Below are positions 8,037 through 16,663 of a DNA stretch of 64,000 bases, piece by piece; positions within the stretch are counted from its first letter, which is position 1, and every line of letters starts with the position of its first letter. The notes beneath the pieces are model-generated. The model was given only the letters and a program-made list of their open reading frames with translations, had not been told where the DNA came from and did no database searches. Position numbers and translations under genes: made by a program. The DNA is from Eubacterium aggregans (lineage in GTDB: Bacteria > Bacillota > Clostridia > Eubacteriales > Eubacteriaceae). The stretch covers positions 1-64,000 of the forward strand of contig NZ_FNRK01000014.1 of the NCBI RefSeq assembly GCF_900107815.1, read 5' to 3'.

Positions 8037-9242
8037 ATGTATTGTGTAAGAAAAGTAACAGATGATTTGTATTGGGTTGGCGCCAGCGACCGTCGTTTGG
8101 CTTTGTTTGAAAATATCCATCCCATTCCCCGGGGCGTCTCCTACAACGCCTATGTACTGCTGGATGAAAAAACCGTTCTCTACGATACTGCAGACTGGTC
8201 TGTGGGGCGGCAGTTTTTAGAAAATGTTGAATATGTTTTAAATGGACGACCCCTTGATTATCTAGTCATCAACCATATGGAACCTGATCACGCCGCATCC
8301 ATCGAAGAAATTCTGCTCCGTTTCCCTGAAGTGACAATTATTACCACCGAAAAAGCGGCGATGTTTATGCATCAATTTGGCTTTTCCATCAACGACCATC
8401 TGGATGAGGTGTCCGAAGGGGATACCCGCTGCTTCGGCAAGCATACCGTCACTTTTGTGGCCGCCCCTATGGTCCACTGGCCGGAAGCCATGGTCACCTT
8501 TGATGTGACCGATGGCATCCTCTTTGCTGCCGATGCCTTTGGATCTTTCTGTGCCCTGGATGGCAAACTCTTTAACGATGAAGTGAATTACGACCGGGAC
8601 TGGATTGATGAAGCCCGCCGTTACTACACCAATATCGTTGGAAAATATGGCCCCTTCGTGCAAAAACTCCTGGCCAAGGCGGGTACCATCGATATTAAGA
8701 TGATCTGCCCCCTCCACGGCCTGGTTTGGCGCAGTGATTTAGGCTATATCATTGAAAAATATGATAAATGGAGCCGCTATGAACCTGAAGAAAAGGGTGT
8801 TGTTGTGGCCTATGCGTCCATGTACGGCAATACGGAGGCAGCGGCGAATATCATTGCACAAAAGCTGGTGGAACGGGGTGTGACCAATGTGGTGGTTTAT
8901 GATGTTTCCAACACCCATAAGTCCTATTTGATTTCCGAGGTGTTTAAATACAGCCACCTGGTACTGGCCTCGGTGACCTATAATTTAGGAATCTTCCCAC
9001 CCATGCATGAATTTCTTATGGATATGAAGGCCCTGAATCTGCAGAAACGGACCGTTGGCATTATTGAAAATGGCTCCTGGGCCTGTAAATCCGGGACTCT
9101 GATGTCCGAATACCTGGACGCCATGAAGGAAATGACCATTCTGGATGATACCGTCACCCTGACCTCTTCCCTGAACGATATGGTGCTCCCGGAAATGGAT
9201 ACCCTGGCCGATGCCATTGTGGAAAGCATGAAGGGGGAATGA
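8037..9242 (+). CDS. fprA: Flavodiiron protein (rubredoxin:oxygen/NO oxidoreductase)
   Basis: The metallo-beta-lactamase-like diiron domain carries the full ligand set: His80, Glu82, Asp84 (NHMEPDH), His146 (MVHWPE), Asp165 (FAADAFGSF) and His226 (CPLHGLVW). From about residue 252 a flavodoxin domain binds FMN (VVAYASMYGNTEAAA). Length 401 is standard for class A FprA. Such enzymes reduce O2 to water, or NO to N2O, with electrons from rubredoxin. The upstream gene ends in a rubredoxin domain and lies 39 bp away, so the two are very probably co-transcribed. Ribosome site AGGAGG. Confidence 0.93.
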   Translation: MYCVRKVTDDLYWVGASDRRLALFENIHPIPRGVSYNAYVLLDEKTVLYDTADWSVGRQFLENVEYVLNGRPLDYLVINHMEPDHAASIEEILLRFPEVTIITTEKAAMFMHQFGFSINDHLDEVSEGDTRCFGKHTVTFVAAPMVHWPEAMVTFDVTDGILFAADAFGSFCALDGKLFNDEVNYDRDWIDEARRYYTNIVGKYGPFVQKLLAKAGTIDIKMICPLHGLVWRSDLGYIIEKYDKWSRYEPEEKGVVVAYASMYGNTEAAANIIAQKLVERGVTNVVVYDVSNTHKSYLISEVFKYSHLVLASVTYNLGIFPPMHEFLMDMKALNLQKRTVGIIENGSWACKSGTLMSEYLDAMKEMTILDDTVTLTSSLNDMVLPEMDTLADAIVESMKGE

Positions 9243-9261
9243 TTGTAGAGCGGCAGGTAGT

Positions 9262-9559
9262 GGGGCGGTAGCGTGAGCTCTCGGCAAGGGGCGGGCAGGG
9301 GGACATATACCGTTTGTTCCGTCCACTTGCGAATTCGGACAGGGTGTGTTACCGAAAGTGCAAGCACTTTCGAACACATGCCTGTCCGCCTCGATGTGGA
9401 CTTACACAAAGGATATGTCCCCCTGCCCTTTGGTTCGTAAGTACCGCCGCGGTAGTTACTTTAATTCCCCGTTCGTCCCAGAATCCTCGGACAGCCGCCC
9501 CCCTGCCACAACCTTCAGCGGACGAACTTCCTTCCCCCTCTCCCCGAGGGGGTTTTTTT
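9262..9559 (+). repeat. Structured 3'-UTR element, copy B
   Basis: Like copy A it starts 20 bp after a stop codon with GGGGCGGTAGCGTGAGC and runs to a terminator. It holds a nested, nearly continuous hairpin of 136 nt: 9293-9308 pairs perfectly with 9413-9428 (16 bp), 9321-9326 with 9396-9401, 9336-9343 with 9381-9388, 9344-9350 with 9373-9379, and 9354-9360 with 9365-9371. GTTCGTCC/GGACGAAC downstream can form a further stem. The ends resemble copy A while the interior differs. No protein is supported in it. Confidence 0.65.
9534..9559 (+). terminator. Terminator ending structured element B
   Basis: CCCCCTC (9534-9540), a TCCCC loop, GAGGGGG (9546-9552), then seven T. It is the only clear terminator of the unit that ends with fprA. 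Confidence 0.85.
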
Positions 9560-9706
9560 ATTGCCTTCATTTAAGAAAGCCTTATGTCAAAAGCCCCCAT
9601 TTGTGCATTATCTGCCCCATTTTGTCATTCCAATTTTTTGCTTCTTTCTCTTAAGAATCGAGAACTATACTGACCTCAACCTAAGGAGCCAGATCCACCC
9701 TATTGG

Positions 9707-9720
9707 ATTCCTTAAGGAAT
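9707..9720. promoter_or_regulatory. Palindrome immediately upstream of the tyrosine decarboxylase start
   Basis: ATTCCTTAAGGAAT is a perfect 14-bp palindrome ending 7 bp before the ATG. TATACT at 9666-9671 may be the -10, with no good -35. The palindrome could be an operator downstream of the transcription start; its AAGGA also serves as a ribosome site for the ATG at 9728. Confidence 0.35.
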
Positions 9721-9727
9721 AGAAACA

Positions 9728-11587
9728 ATGGAGGTTACTACTTTGAAACACGTCGATGTAAAAGCACTTTTTATTGGTGATAAATCAGAAAACGGCAATT
9801 ATTACAAAGAACAGATGGAAAAACTCATGGATGCCCACCTGGGCTGGCGACAGGATTATATGCCCGCAGATATGCCTGCCATCAGCGATGAAGACAAGCG
9901 CGACCCAAACTTTATTGCAACCATCGAAAAAACGACAGAGGTTTTAGATGATCTGAACCAACGGATGCGCTCTGGCTCCATTCCCTGGAACAGTGCCGGT
10001 CGGTATTGGGGGCAGATGAATGCGGAAACACTGATGCCTTCCCTCATTGCCTACAATTATGCCATGCTTTGGAACGGTAACAATGTCGCCCTGGAATCCT
10101 CCATGGCAACCTCCCAGATGGAAGCCGAAGTGGGTGAGGATTTTGTCAATCTTTTTAGCTATACCGATGGCTGGGGACATATCACCCATGATGGCTCCAT
10201 CGCCAACCTCGAAGGCATCTGGTATGCCCGCTGCTTTAAATCCATTCCCCTTGCCATGAAGGATGTGTATCCTGAAAAGGTTGCCGGTAAATCGGATTGG
10301 GAGCTTCTCAATCTAAGCGTGGAAGAAATACTGGAAATGGTGGGCGCCCTGAGCTCCGATGAAATGGATGCGGTTAAGGCAGCTTCTTCCCGGAGTGGTA
10401 AGCATATTTCTGATCTTGGGAAATGGATTGTTCCGGAAACCAAGCACTATTCCTGGGAAAAGGCTGTGGATATCTCCGGGGTTGGACTCGATCAGATGGT
10501 GGCCATTCCCGTAAAAAGCAATTATCGTATGGATGTCGATGCTTTGGAAAAAACCATTCGGGAACTGGCCGCTGAAAAGACCCCCATACTCGGAATCGTG
10601 GCCGTCGTAGGGACCACAGAAGAAGGCGCCGTGGACCACGTGGACCAAATCGTCGCACTCCGGGATCGCCTTAAGAATGAAGGGATTTATTTCTATCTCC
10701 ATGTAGATGCCGCCTACGGTGGCTATGGCCGGGCCCTCTTCCTCGATGCGGACGGCCAATATGTGGACTACGATAACATGGATGCCCTATTTAAAGAATA
10801 CGACACCTTCCATTATCCCATTGAAATTTCAGAGGATGTCTACAATGGCTATAAGGCCATCCAGTTTGCAGAATCCATTACAGTGGACCCCCATAAAATG
10901 GGATATGTCCCCTATGCTGCCGGCGGGATTGTCATTAAGCATAAGGACATGCGCAACATCATTTCCTATTTTGCCCCCTATGTCTTTGAAAAATCCACTG
11001 TGAAAGCCCCGGATATGTTAGGTGCCTTTATCCTTGGAGGATCCAAGGCCGGTGCCACAGCCGCTGCAGTCTGGACTGCCCATCGGGTGCTCGACCTCAA
11101 TATTACCGGATATGGACAACTCATTGCTGCCTCCATTGAAGCCGCCCACCGTTTCCGTGCCTTCCTGGAAAATCTGACCTTCACTATCGACGGCCATACC
11201 ATTGAAGTATACCCTTTGAACCATCCGGATTTCAATATGGTGGATTGGGTGTTTAAAGAAAAGGGCTGCACCGATTTAACCGCCATTAACGCCTTCAATG
11301 AAAAAATGTTTGATTATTCTTCCTACATGGAAGGCGATGTCTATGCCAATCATTTCATCTCCTCCCATACGACCTTCAGCCAGGATTCCTATGGGGACAG
11401 CCCTCTGGAATTTGTAGAAGGTATGGGGATCTCCGCCGATGAATGGCAAAAAGTCAAAGAGGTCACCCTGATGCGTGCCGCCATTATGACCCCCTATTTG
11501 AATGATGAAAAATTATTTGATTTCTATTCCCAGGCTATCGAAAAGGCCATGGGGAAAAAGCTGACAGAAATCTATCGTTCGAAGTAA
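9728..11587 (+). CDS. tyrDC: Tyrosine decarboxylase (PLP-dependent)
   Basis: It resembles the Enterococcus-type tyrosine decarboxylase closely over its full length of about 620 residues, e.g. ALFIGDKSENG, HLGWRQDYMP, SAGRYWGQMNAETLMPSL and the PLP-lysine motif DPHKMGYVPYAAGG with Lys390. The reaction is tyrosine to tyramine plus CO2 in the cytoplasm, consuming a proton. Together with the antiporter downstream it yields proton motive force and acid resistance. The ATG at 9728 has AAGGA 9 bp upstream. TTG at 9743 with a perfect GGAGG 7 bp upstream is an equally good start and would shorten the protein by 5 residues. Other aromatic amino acids such as phenylalanine or DOPA may also be used. Confidence 0.88.
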   Translation: MEVTTLKHVDVKALFIGDKSENGNYYKEQMEKLMDAHLGWRQDYMPADMPAISDEDKRDPNFIATIEKTTEVLDDLNQRMRSGSIPWNSAGRYWGQMNAETLMPSLIAYNYAMLWNGNNVALESSMATSQMEAEVGEDFVNLFSYTDGWGHITHDGSIANLEGIWYARCFKSIPLAMKDVYPEKVAGKSDWELLNLSVEEILEMVGALSSDEMDAVKAASSRSGKHISDLGKWIVPETKHYSWEKAVDISGVGLDQMVAIPVKSNYRMDVDALEKTIRELAAEKTPILGIVAVVGTTEEGAVDHVDQIVALRDRLKNEGIYFYLHVDAAYGGYGRALFLDADGQYVDYDNMDALFKEYDTFHYPIEISEDVYNGYKAIQFAESITVDPHKMGYVPYAAGGIVIKHKDMRNIISYFAPYVFEKSTVKAPDMLGAFILGGSKAGATAAAVWTAHRVLDLNITGYGQLIAASIEAAHRFRAFLENLTFTIDGHTIEVYPLNHPDFNMVDWVFKEKGCTDLTAINAFNEKMFDYSSYMEGDVYANHFISSHTTFSQDSYGDSPLEFVEGMGISADEWQKVKEVTLMRAAIMTPYLNDEKLFDFYSQAIEKAMGKKLTEIYRSK

Positions 11588-11662
11588 TTGCCACCACAGA
11601 TCTGCTTGTCGCTCATTATCCGATCGTCGGTTTCTTACAATTAATAGAAAGAGGTGTTTTTC

Positions 11663-13195
11663 ATGGGTAACACTAAAAATTCAACACAAGGGTTGACCTT
11701 ATCCAAGGTCAGTACCTTCACCTTTATCGGCATGACATGCGCCTTGGTTGCAAGCGTCAGGAATATTCCTGACGTTGCGGCCACGGGCTGGACCATGTTC
11801 TTTTATATGATCGTTGGGGCACTCCTCTTTGGTTTGCCCATCGCCCTGATTTCCGGGGAATACGCTGGAATGTATCCCTCCGCCGCTGGCGGTCCGGAGC
11901 TCTGGACCACTAAGGCCCGGGGCAAGAAATGGGGGTTTGTCACCTCCTGGCTTTTATGGGTCCAAATGTTCCCGGGGATGGTGATGGTCGCCTCGGTTTT
12001 AGCCCCAATGTTGTGTGTGGGGATTAACCAGCCCGCCCTTGGTGAAAATAATATCTTTACCCTGGTCATGATTCTAGGGGTTTACTGGGCCGTGACCCTT
12101 CTGAATCTAAAATTCGATATGGCCAAGATCGGCGGGAAATGGGGAATCTGGTTTATGCTCTATATTCCAATCATCATTATCTTTTTACTGGGTGCCGCCG
12201 CCTTGTTTAAAACCGGAATCGATCCCCATAACCTCCTCGGCCACTTTGAAGCGTCATCCCTCGTTCCCTGGGGTAATAAAGGCGCCATCGAAAGCCTTCA
12301 GTATTTTGGTCCCATTATCTTTATCTTCACAGGGATTGAAATGTCCTCGGTTTATATCAAGCGTCTTGAAAAGCCCGTTAAGCAATATATCTCCGGTGTC
12401 TTTGCCGCTTTAGCCATTATGTTCATTGCCAATACCTTTAGTGCCCTGATTGTCGCCAATGTGGTAAATACTGGCAATATTGACTTAAACAACGTGGCCC
12501 AGCCCGTGGTTTTCTTCTGTCAGATCCTTGGCTTACCCACCTGGATCGGCAATATCTTCGGTCTATTCGTGTTTGTCGGTGTCATGGTACAGCTCTCGGC
12601 ATGGATTACTGGTCCCTCAAAGACCATCACCCAGGCTGCCCGTCGTGGCCTGTATCCACCAAAATTCGAATTCTGGAAAAACAATAAAATGGATGTCGCC
12701 CCAACAGTGCTTCTCACCCAGGCGACGATTATCTCCATATTTGCCCTAGTCTTCCTATTAATTCCTGGTGTCAACAGTGCTTTCCTGACCCTGGTCAATG
12801 CCACCACCATCATCTATTGCTTTGTCTATATCATCATGGCGGTGGGAATTATCCGCCTCCGGAAGACCCAGCCTGATCTGGCCCGCCCCTTCCGCATTGG
12901 TAAAAAGGGCGATGGGCTACTGAAGGCCATTGCCATTATCCTCATGGCCATCATCGTTATTTCCTGCTTCTACTCGGTGTATTTCAGCTCCTTAGTCAGC
13001 GCAATTCTCACCGTTGTGGTGGCCTTCGCCTTCTTGATTATTCCCCTGTTCATCTTTAAAAAGAGTAATCCTTCCTGGGCGAGCAAGGTTCAGGAACTCA
13101 TGAAGGATGAACCCCACAATATTCCGGAGGAATCAGAAGTGGATATTAAAAATGGAACGGCTGCCACAGTGGGTCCCACTACTCCCTCAAAATAG
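11663..13195 (+). CDS. tyrP: APC-family tyrosine/tyramine antiporter
   Basis: An amino acid-polyamine-organocation transporter of about 12 transmembrane helices, starting with LSKVSTFTFIGMTCALVASVRNIPDVAATGW, typical of the GadC/TyrP exchanger group. It lies 75 bp behind the tyrosine decarboxylase and precedes a strong terminator, so substrate is most likely tyrosine in, tyramine out. The ATG at 11663 is chosen with GAGG upstream; a GTG at 11654 is in frame but lies on the ribosome site. A glutamate/GABA exchanger is the alternative if only the transporter is considered. The decarboxylase sequence argues for tyrosine. Confidence 0.8.
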   Translation: MGNTKNSTQGLTLSKVSTFTFIGMTCALVASVRNIPDVAATGWTMFFYMIVGALLFGLPIALISGEYAGMYPSAAGGPELWTTKARGKKWGFVTSWLLWVQMFPGMVMVASVLAPMLCVGINQPALGENNIFTLVMILGVYWAVTLLNLKFDMAKIGGKWGIWFMLYIPIIIIFLLGAAALFKTGIDPHNLLGHFEASSLVPWGNKGAIESLQYFGPIIFIFTGIEMSSVYIKRLEKPVKQYISGVFAALAIMFIANTFSALIVANVVNTGNIDLNNVAQPVVFFCQILGLPTWIGNIFGLFVFVGVMVQLSAWITGPSKTITQAARRGLYPPKFEFWKNNKMDVAPTVLLTQATIISIFALVFLLIPGVNSAFLTLVNATTIIYCFVYIIMAVGIIRLRKTQPDLARPFRIGKKGDGLLKAIAIILMAIIVISCFYSVYFSSLVSAILTVVVAFAFLIIPLFIFKKSNPSWASKVQELMKDEPHNIPEESEVDIKNGTAATVGPTTPSK

Positions 13196-13228
13196 ATAGG
13201 CTGGTTTTCCAGCTAAAAAGTATTTATA

Positions 13229-13268
13229 AAACAGAGGCAGAGCGCAAATGCCCTCTGCCTCTGTTTGT
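13229..13268 (+). terminator. Terminator after the tyrDC-tyrP operon
   Basis: AAACAGAGGCAGAG (13229-13242) pairs fully with CTCTGCCTCTGTTT (13253-13266) across a 10-nt loop. Confidence 0.85.
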
Positions 13269-13301
13269 CATATTTTACCCCAACAGGGTATGATTTCCAC
13301 C

Positions 13302-13330
13302 TTGTGACAGGCGTATCCCCATGATAGAAT
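13302..13330 (+). promoter_or_regulatory. Promoter of the MFS transporter gene
   Basis: TTGTGA (13302-13307), 17-bp spacer, TAGAAT (13325-13330), 48 bp before the start codon. Confidence 0.55.
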
Positions 13331-13378
13331 GGACAAAAACATCATCGGGGACCACCCCCGCAACGAAAAGGAGCTGCT

Positions 13379-14575
13379 ATGCCCGACACCTGGAAAAAGA
13401 ATATTACGCTCTTCCTCATTAGCCAAACCATCTCCATGCTGGGCTCGGCCTTGACCCAATACGCCATGATCTGGTACGTCACCCTGACCACCCAATCCGG
13501 CATGATGATGACCCTTTCTACCCTGTGTACCTTTTTACCCCAGGTTTTTATCTCTTTATTCGCCGGGGTTTGGGCCGACCGATACAATCGCAAGGTCCTG
13601 ATTATTCTGGCAGATGCCCTGGTGGCCCTTTCCACCCTGGGTCTGGCCATTGCTTTTATGTCCGGTTATCGGGAGCTTTGGCTTTTATTCCTCGTGGCTG
13701 GTATTCGCTCGGTGGGCACTGGGATTCAGGTCCCCACGGTCAATGCCTTAATCCCCCAGCTGACCCCAGAGGATAAGCTCATGCGCATCAATGGGATCAA
13801 CGGAACCCTTCAGACCTTTACCATGCTGGTGGCTCCGGCCGTTTCCGGAGCCCTATTGGCTTCTTCCACTGTGGAAGCTGCCTTCTTTGTGGATGTGGCC
13901 ACCGCTGCCATTGGCATCTCCTGCTTTGCCGCCTTTGTGGCGGTGCCCCGTCCAATTCCCGCAGAAAATGGCCGCGATACCGTACTGACGGATTTAATGA
14001 TTGGCGTACGCTACACCCTCTCCCATCCCTTTGTCCGGGGGATGTTGATTTTTTATGGGGTGCTGATGTTCTTAGTCAGTCCGGCGGTTTTTCTGACCCC
14101 CCTGCTTATCGCCCGGGATTTTGCCGATGAAATCTGGCACCTCACCGCCAACGAACTGGCTTACTCCGCCGGGGCAACCATCGGAGGCTTTATGATCTCC
14201 ATCTGGGGAAGCTGGAAGGACCGCACCAAAACCATTGCGGTCTTTACCATTTTATACGGCCTTCTAAGCATCGCCCTGGGGCTTTCCCCATGGTTTATCC
14301 TCTTTTTAGTCTGCATCTTTTGTGTGGGCATCACCGTTCCCTTTATCACCACGCCCTTTATTGTGGCCCTTCAGGAACGGGTGGAAGAGGGGATGATGGG
14401 CCGGGTTTTTTCCATTCTTCAAATCATCGGAACCGCGGCCATGCCCCTGGGTATGGTTCTCTTCGGGCCATTGGCGGACATTGTGAATATCCGCATTTTA
14501 ATTGTCGGCACCTCTGTGGTAACCCTCTTTACCGCCTTTTTACTGCGGCGCAGTGCTATGCAGTCCCCATCATAG
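13379..14575 (+). CDS. MFS efflux transporter
   Basis: About 12 membrane helices in 398 residues. The loop between helices 2 and 3 has FAGVWADRYNRKVLII, the classical MFS motif A. The pattern resembles macrolide-efflux/enterobactin-exporter-like MFS proteins (DHA3 type), so export of a drug or other small molecule is likely; the substrate cannot be read from the sequence. Ribosome site AAGGAG. It has its own promoter, stands alone, and its last 6 bp overlap the end of the convergent amidohydrolase gene. Confidence 0.82.
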   Translation: MPDTWKKNITLFLISQTISMLGSALTQYAMIWYVTLTTQSGMMMTLSTLCTFLPQVFISLFAGVWADRYNRKVLIILADALVALSTLGLAIAFMSGYRELWLLFLVAGIRSVGTGIQVPTVNALIPQLTPEDKLMRINGINGTLQTFTMLVAPAVSGALLASSTVEAAFFVDVATAAIGISCFAAFVAVPRPIPAENGRDTVLTDLMIGVRYTLSHPFVRGMLIFYGVLMFLVSPAVFLTPLLIARDFADEIWHLTANELAYSAGATIGGFMISIWGSWKDRTKTIAVFTILYGLLSIALGLSPWFILFLVCIFCVGITVPFITTPFIVALQERVEEGMMGRVFSILQIIGTAAMPLGMVLFGPLADIVNIRILIVGTSVVTLFTAFLLRRSAMQSPS

Positions 14576-15751
14576 GGGGCTTCCAGCATTCTGGGCCACC
14601 ATCACTGCCTGGACCAGCACCGATGCGGCGGTAACGAGGGCACGGTCATCGGTATGGAAGCGGGGATGGTGCAAAGCCGGGGAATCCTCCCCAGGGGTCC
14701 CACTGCCAAACCAAAACAGAAAGGCAGGGACCCGCTCCATGATTACGGCAAAATCCTCACTGGCCAGGGTGGGGGTGATGCTTTCAATATTCTCTGCGCC
14801 CACCACCTGCTCCGCTGCCCTTCGGGCCAGTGCCGTCATTTCCGGCTGATTAAAGGCCAGGGGAACCACTTCTTTATAGATAATCTCCGCGGTGCATTCG
14901 TAGGCCGCTGCGGTATTTTCCACAATGGCCGCCACCCGGCTCCGGGCCCGGTCCATGGCCGGTGCGCTTAAGGAGCGAATGGTGGCCGCCATTTTCACCT
15001 CATCCACCACCAGATTATCCATACTCCCCCCTTGGATGGCATTCACCGAACAGATGAGGTTCTCCATGGGGTCCGTATTCCGGCTAACCACAGTCTGTAA
15101 TGCCTGAACGATAGCGGCAGCACAGACGATGGGGTCCACACAGAGGTGGGGCATAGAGCCGTGGCCCCCCTTTCCTGCGACAGTAATGACAAAATTAGTC
15201 TTGGCCGCCATTAAGGCTCCTTCCTTGATAATGACTTTCCCCGCCGGCACCCCGGGCCAATTGTGGAGACCAAAAAAATAATCGGGATGGACCAATTTTA
15301 GTAAGCCTGCCTCAATCATGGACCTGGCCCCGGTGGTGGTTTCCTCCGCTCGCTGGAATAAAAGGACCACATCCCCTTTCAGCTGATGCCGTTTTCGGCT
15401 GAGGGCAGCCGCTGCTCCCAGCACCGCTGCGGTGTGGAAATCGTGACCACAGGCGTGCATCACCCCTGACTTTAGGGATTTGTTAGGGCTTTCGATGGCT
15501 TCGGTCTGGGGGATAGCGTCAATATCGCAGCGCAACCCCACGGTAGGACCAGCCTCTTCCCCCTTAATCCGGGCCACCAGGCCTGTAGGGACATCCAGTT
15601 CCAGGATTTCTATCCCTGGGAGCTTTTCCAGGGCTCTGCAAATCGCACTGGTCGTTTCGTATTCCTCGTTGGATAGCTCCGGATGGGCGTGCATCCAGTT
15701 TTTAAAATCCCGAATGTGTTGTTCTTCCTCTGGGGTCAATATGACAGCCAT
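14570..15751 (-). CDS. M20-family amidohydrolase (N-acyl-amino-acid / hippurate hydrolase type)
   Basis: A cytoplasmic metallopeptidase-like amidohydrolase. Visible: LRCDIDAIPQTE, the metal ligands in MHACGHDFHTA, FQRAEETTTGA with the catalytic Glu, HNWPGVPAG, and the dimerisation-domain motif GKGGHGSMPH. Family members remove acyl groups from amino acids or indole-acetyl conjugates. The ATG at 15751 has GAGGAGG 8 bp upstream; an upstream in-frame ATG at 15781 lacks a ribosome site. It is monocistronic. Confidence 0.87.
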   Translation of the reverse strand: MAVILTPEEEQHIRDFKNWMHAHPELSNEEYETTSAICRALEKLPGIEILELDVPTGLVARIKGEEAGPTVGLRCDIDAIPQTEAIESPNKSLKSGVMHACGHDFHTAAVLGAAAALSRKRHQLKGDVVLLFQRAEETTTGARSMIEAGLLKLVHPDYFFGLHNWPGVPAGKVIIKEGALMAAKTNFVITVAGKGGHGSMPHLCVDPIVCAAAIVQALQTVVSRNTDPMENLICSVNAIQGGSMDNLVVDEVKMAATIRSLSAPAMDRARSRVAAIVENTAAAYECTAEIIYKEVVPLAFNQPEMTALARRAAEQVVGAENIESITPTLASEDFAVIMERVPAFLFWFGSGTPGEDSPALHHPRFHTDDRALVTAASVLVQAVMVAQNAGSPL

Positions 15752-15841
15752 AATCTTCCTCCTCAAATGAATTGTTCTCACTCCATTATAGACTATCCCT
15801 TTAAAAACACAAACCCAATCCCCCCTGCTGCCCCATAAAAC

Positions 15842-15870
15842 TTGACAAAAGGTTAGACAAAGCGTATATT
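15842..15870 (+). promoter_or_regulatory. Sigma-A promoter of the thiamine riboswitch-thiT unit
   Basis: TTGACA (15842-15847), 17-bp spacer, TATATT (15865-15870), directly followed by the riboswitch. Confidence 0.8.
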
Positions 15871-15874
15871 GAAC

Positions 15875-15941
15875 GTGCTGGGGGCGCCCATTGGGCTGAG
15901 ATTACTTGATCCGGATAATACCGGCGTAAGGAGGCAACACA
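15875..15941 (+). promoter_or_regulatory. TPP riboswitch (THI element)
   Basis: The conserved core is present: GGGGGCGCCC, GGGCTGAGAT, then CTTGATCCGGATAATACCGGCGTAAGGAGG, matching the CUGAGA and the ACCUGAUCUGGAUAAUGCCAGCGUAGG blocks of the Thi box. The 3' strand of the aptamer contains AAGGAGG, the ribosome site of thiT. Thiamine pyrophosphate binding should therefore block translation. Confidence 0.95.
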
Positions 15942-16604
15942 ATGTTAAATGTTTTCGTCGTCCCAAATGGTGATGGCAGCTACGCCCTTTCAACCGGGGG
16001 CTATATCGCCGCTGCTGTCGTTGTATTCCTCATTCTTATTTTAGCATCTACCCTCACCCAGAGCAAAAAGCCCATCGATACCCGAGAGCTGACCTTTGCT
16101 GCGGTGGCCATTGCCCTGACCATCATCACATCCTTTATCAAGCTGTGGCATATGCCCATGGGTGGGTCCATTACCCTCTTTTCCATGCTCTTTATCACCC
16201 TCATCGGCTATTGGTACGGTCCATCCTTCGGCATTCTCACCGGAGTGGCCTACGGCCTGCTGCAGCTCATTATCGACCCCTACATTTTAAGTGTTCCACA
16301 GCTGCTCATTGATTATCCCTTATCCTTTGGTGCCCTTGGCCTTTCCGGCTTCTTTTCCAAGAAAAAAAACGGCCTGGTCCTGGGATATCTCACAGGGGTC
16401 CTTGGCCGCTATTTCTTCGCCGTCATTTCAGGGGTGGTTTTCTTTGGGCTCTATGCCGCAGACTTTGGGATGTCTCCCCTGCCCTATTCGCTCTTGTATA
16501 ACGGCATGTATATCGGTGGGGAAGCCGCCATTACCGTGGTGGTTCTCTTGATTCCATCGGTATCCAAGGCCCTGGACCGCCTTAAACTCCAGGCCCTCGC
16601 TTAA
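15942..16604 (+). CDS. thiT: Thiamine transporter substrate-binding membrane subunit (ECF type)
   Basis: A 220-residue integral membrane protein with about 6 helices. The region ITSFIKLWHMPMGGSITLFSML is the characteristic ThiT segment, and later parts include YWYGPSFGILTGVAYGLLQ and the terminal GGEAAITVVV. ThiT is the S-component that binds thiamine and docks on the shared EcfAA'T module, which is not in this window. A non-cleaved leading segment of about 40 residues precedes the core. Control by the TPP riboswitch upstream supports the assignment. Confidence 0.93.
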   Translation: MLNVFVVPNGDGSYALSTGGYIAAAVVVFLILILASTLTQSKKPIDTRELTFAAVAIALTIITSFIKLWHMPMGGSITLFSMLFITLIGYWYGPSFGILTGVAYGLLQLIIDPYILSVPQLLIDYPLSFGALGLSGFFSKKKNGLVLGYLTGVLGRYFFAVISGVVFFGLYAADFGMSPLPYSLLYNGMYIGGEAAITVVVLLIPSVSKALDRLKLQALA

Positions 16605-16615
16605 TTCTTCCCTAC

Positions 16616-16663
16616 ACACGGGCATCCCCTTATAGATAGTACTCCAGGGGATGCTCGTGTTTT
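16616..16663. terminator. Bidirectional hairpin shared by thiT and the ABC ATPase gene
   Basis: ACACGGGCATCCCC (16616-16629) pairs with GGGGATGCTCGTGT (16647-16660), with one mismatch, followed by TTTT on the plus strand. It lies 12 bp after thiT and includes the last 11 codons of the convergent ATPase gene. Confidence 0.6.

Noticed and set aside
11663-13195. Glutamate/GABA antiporter of a glutamate decarboxylase system
   Set aside because: The upstream decarboxylase matches the tyrosine decarboxylase family over its whole length rather than GadB.
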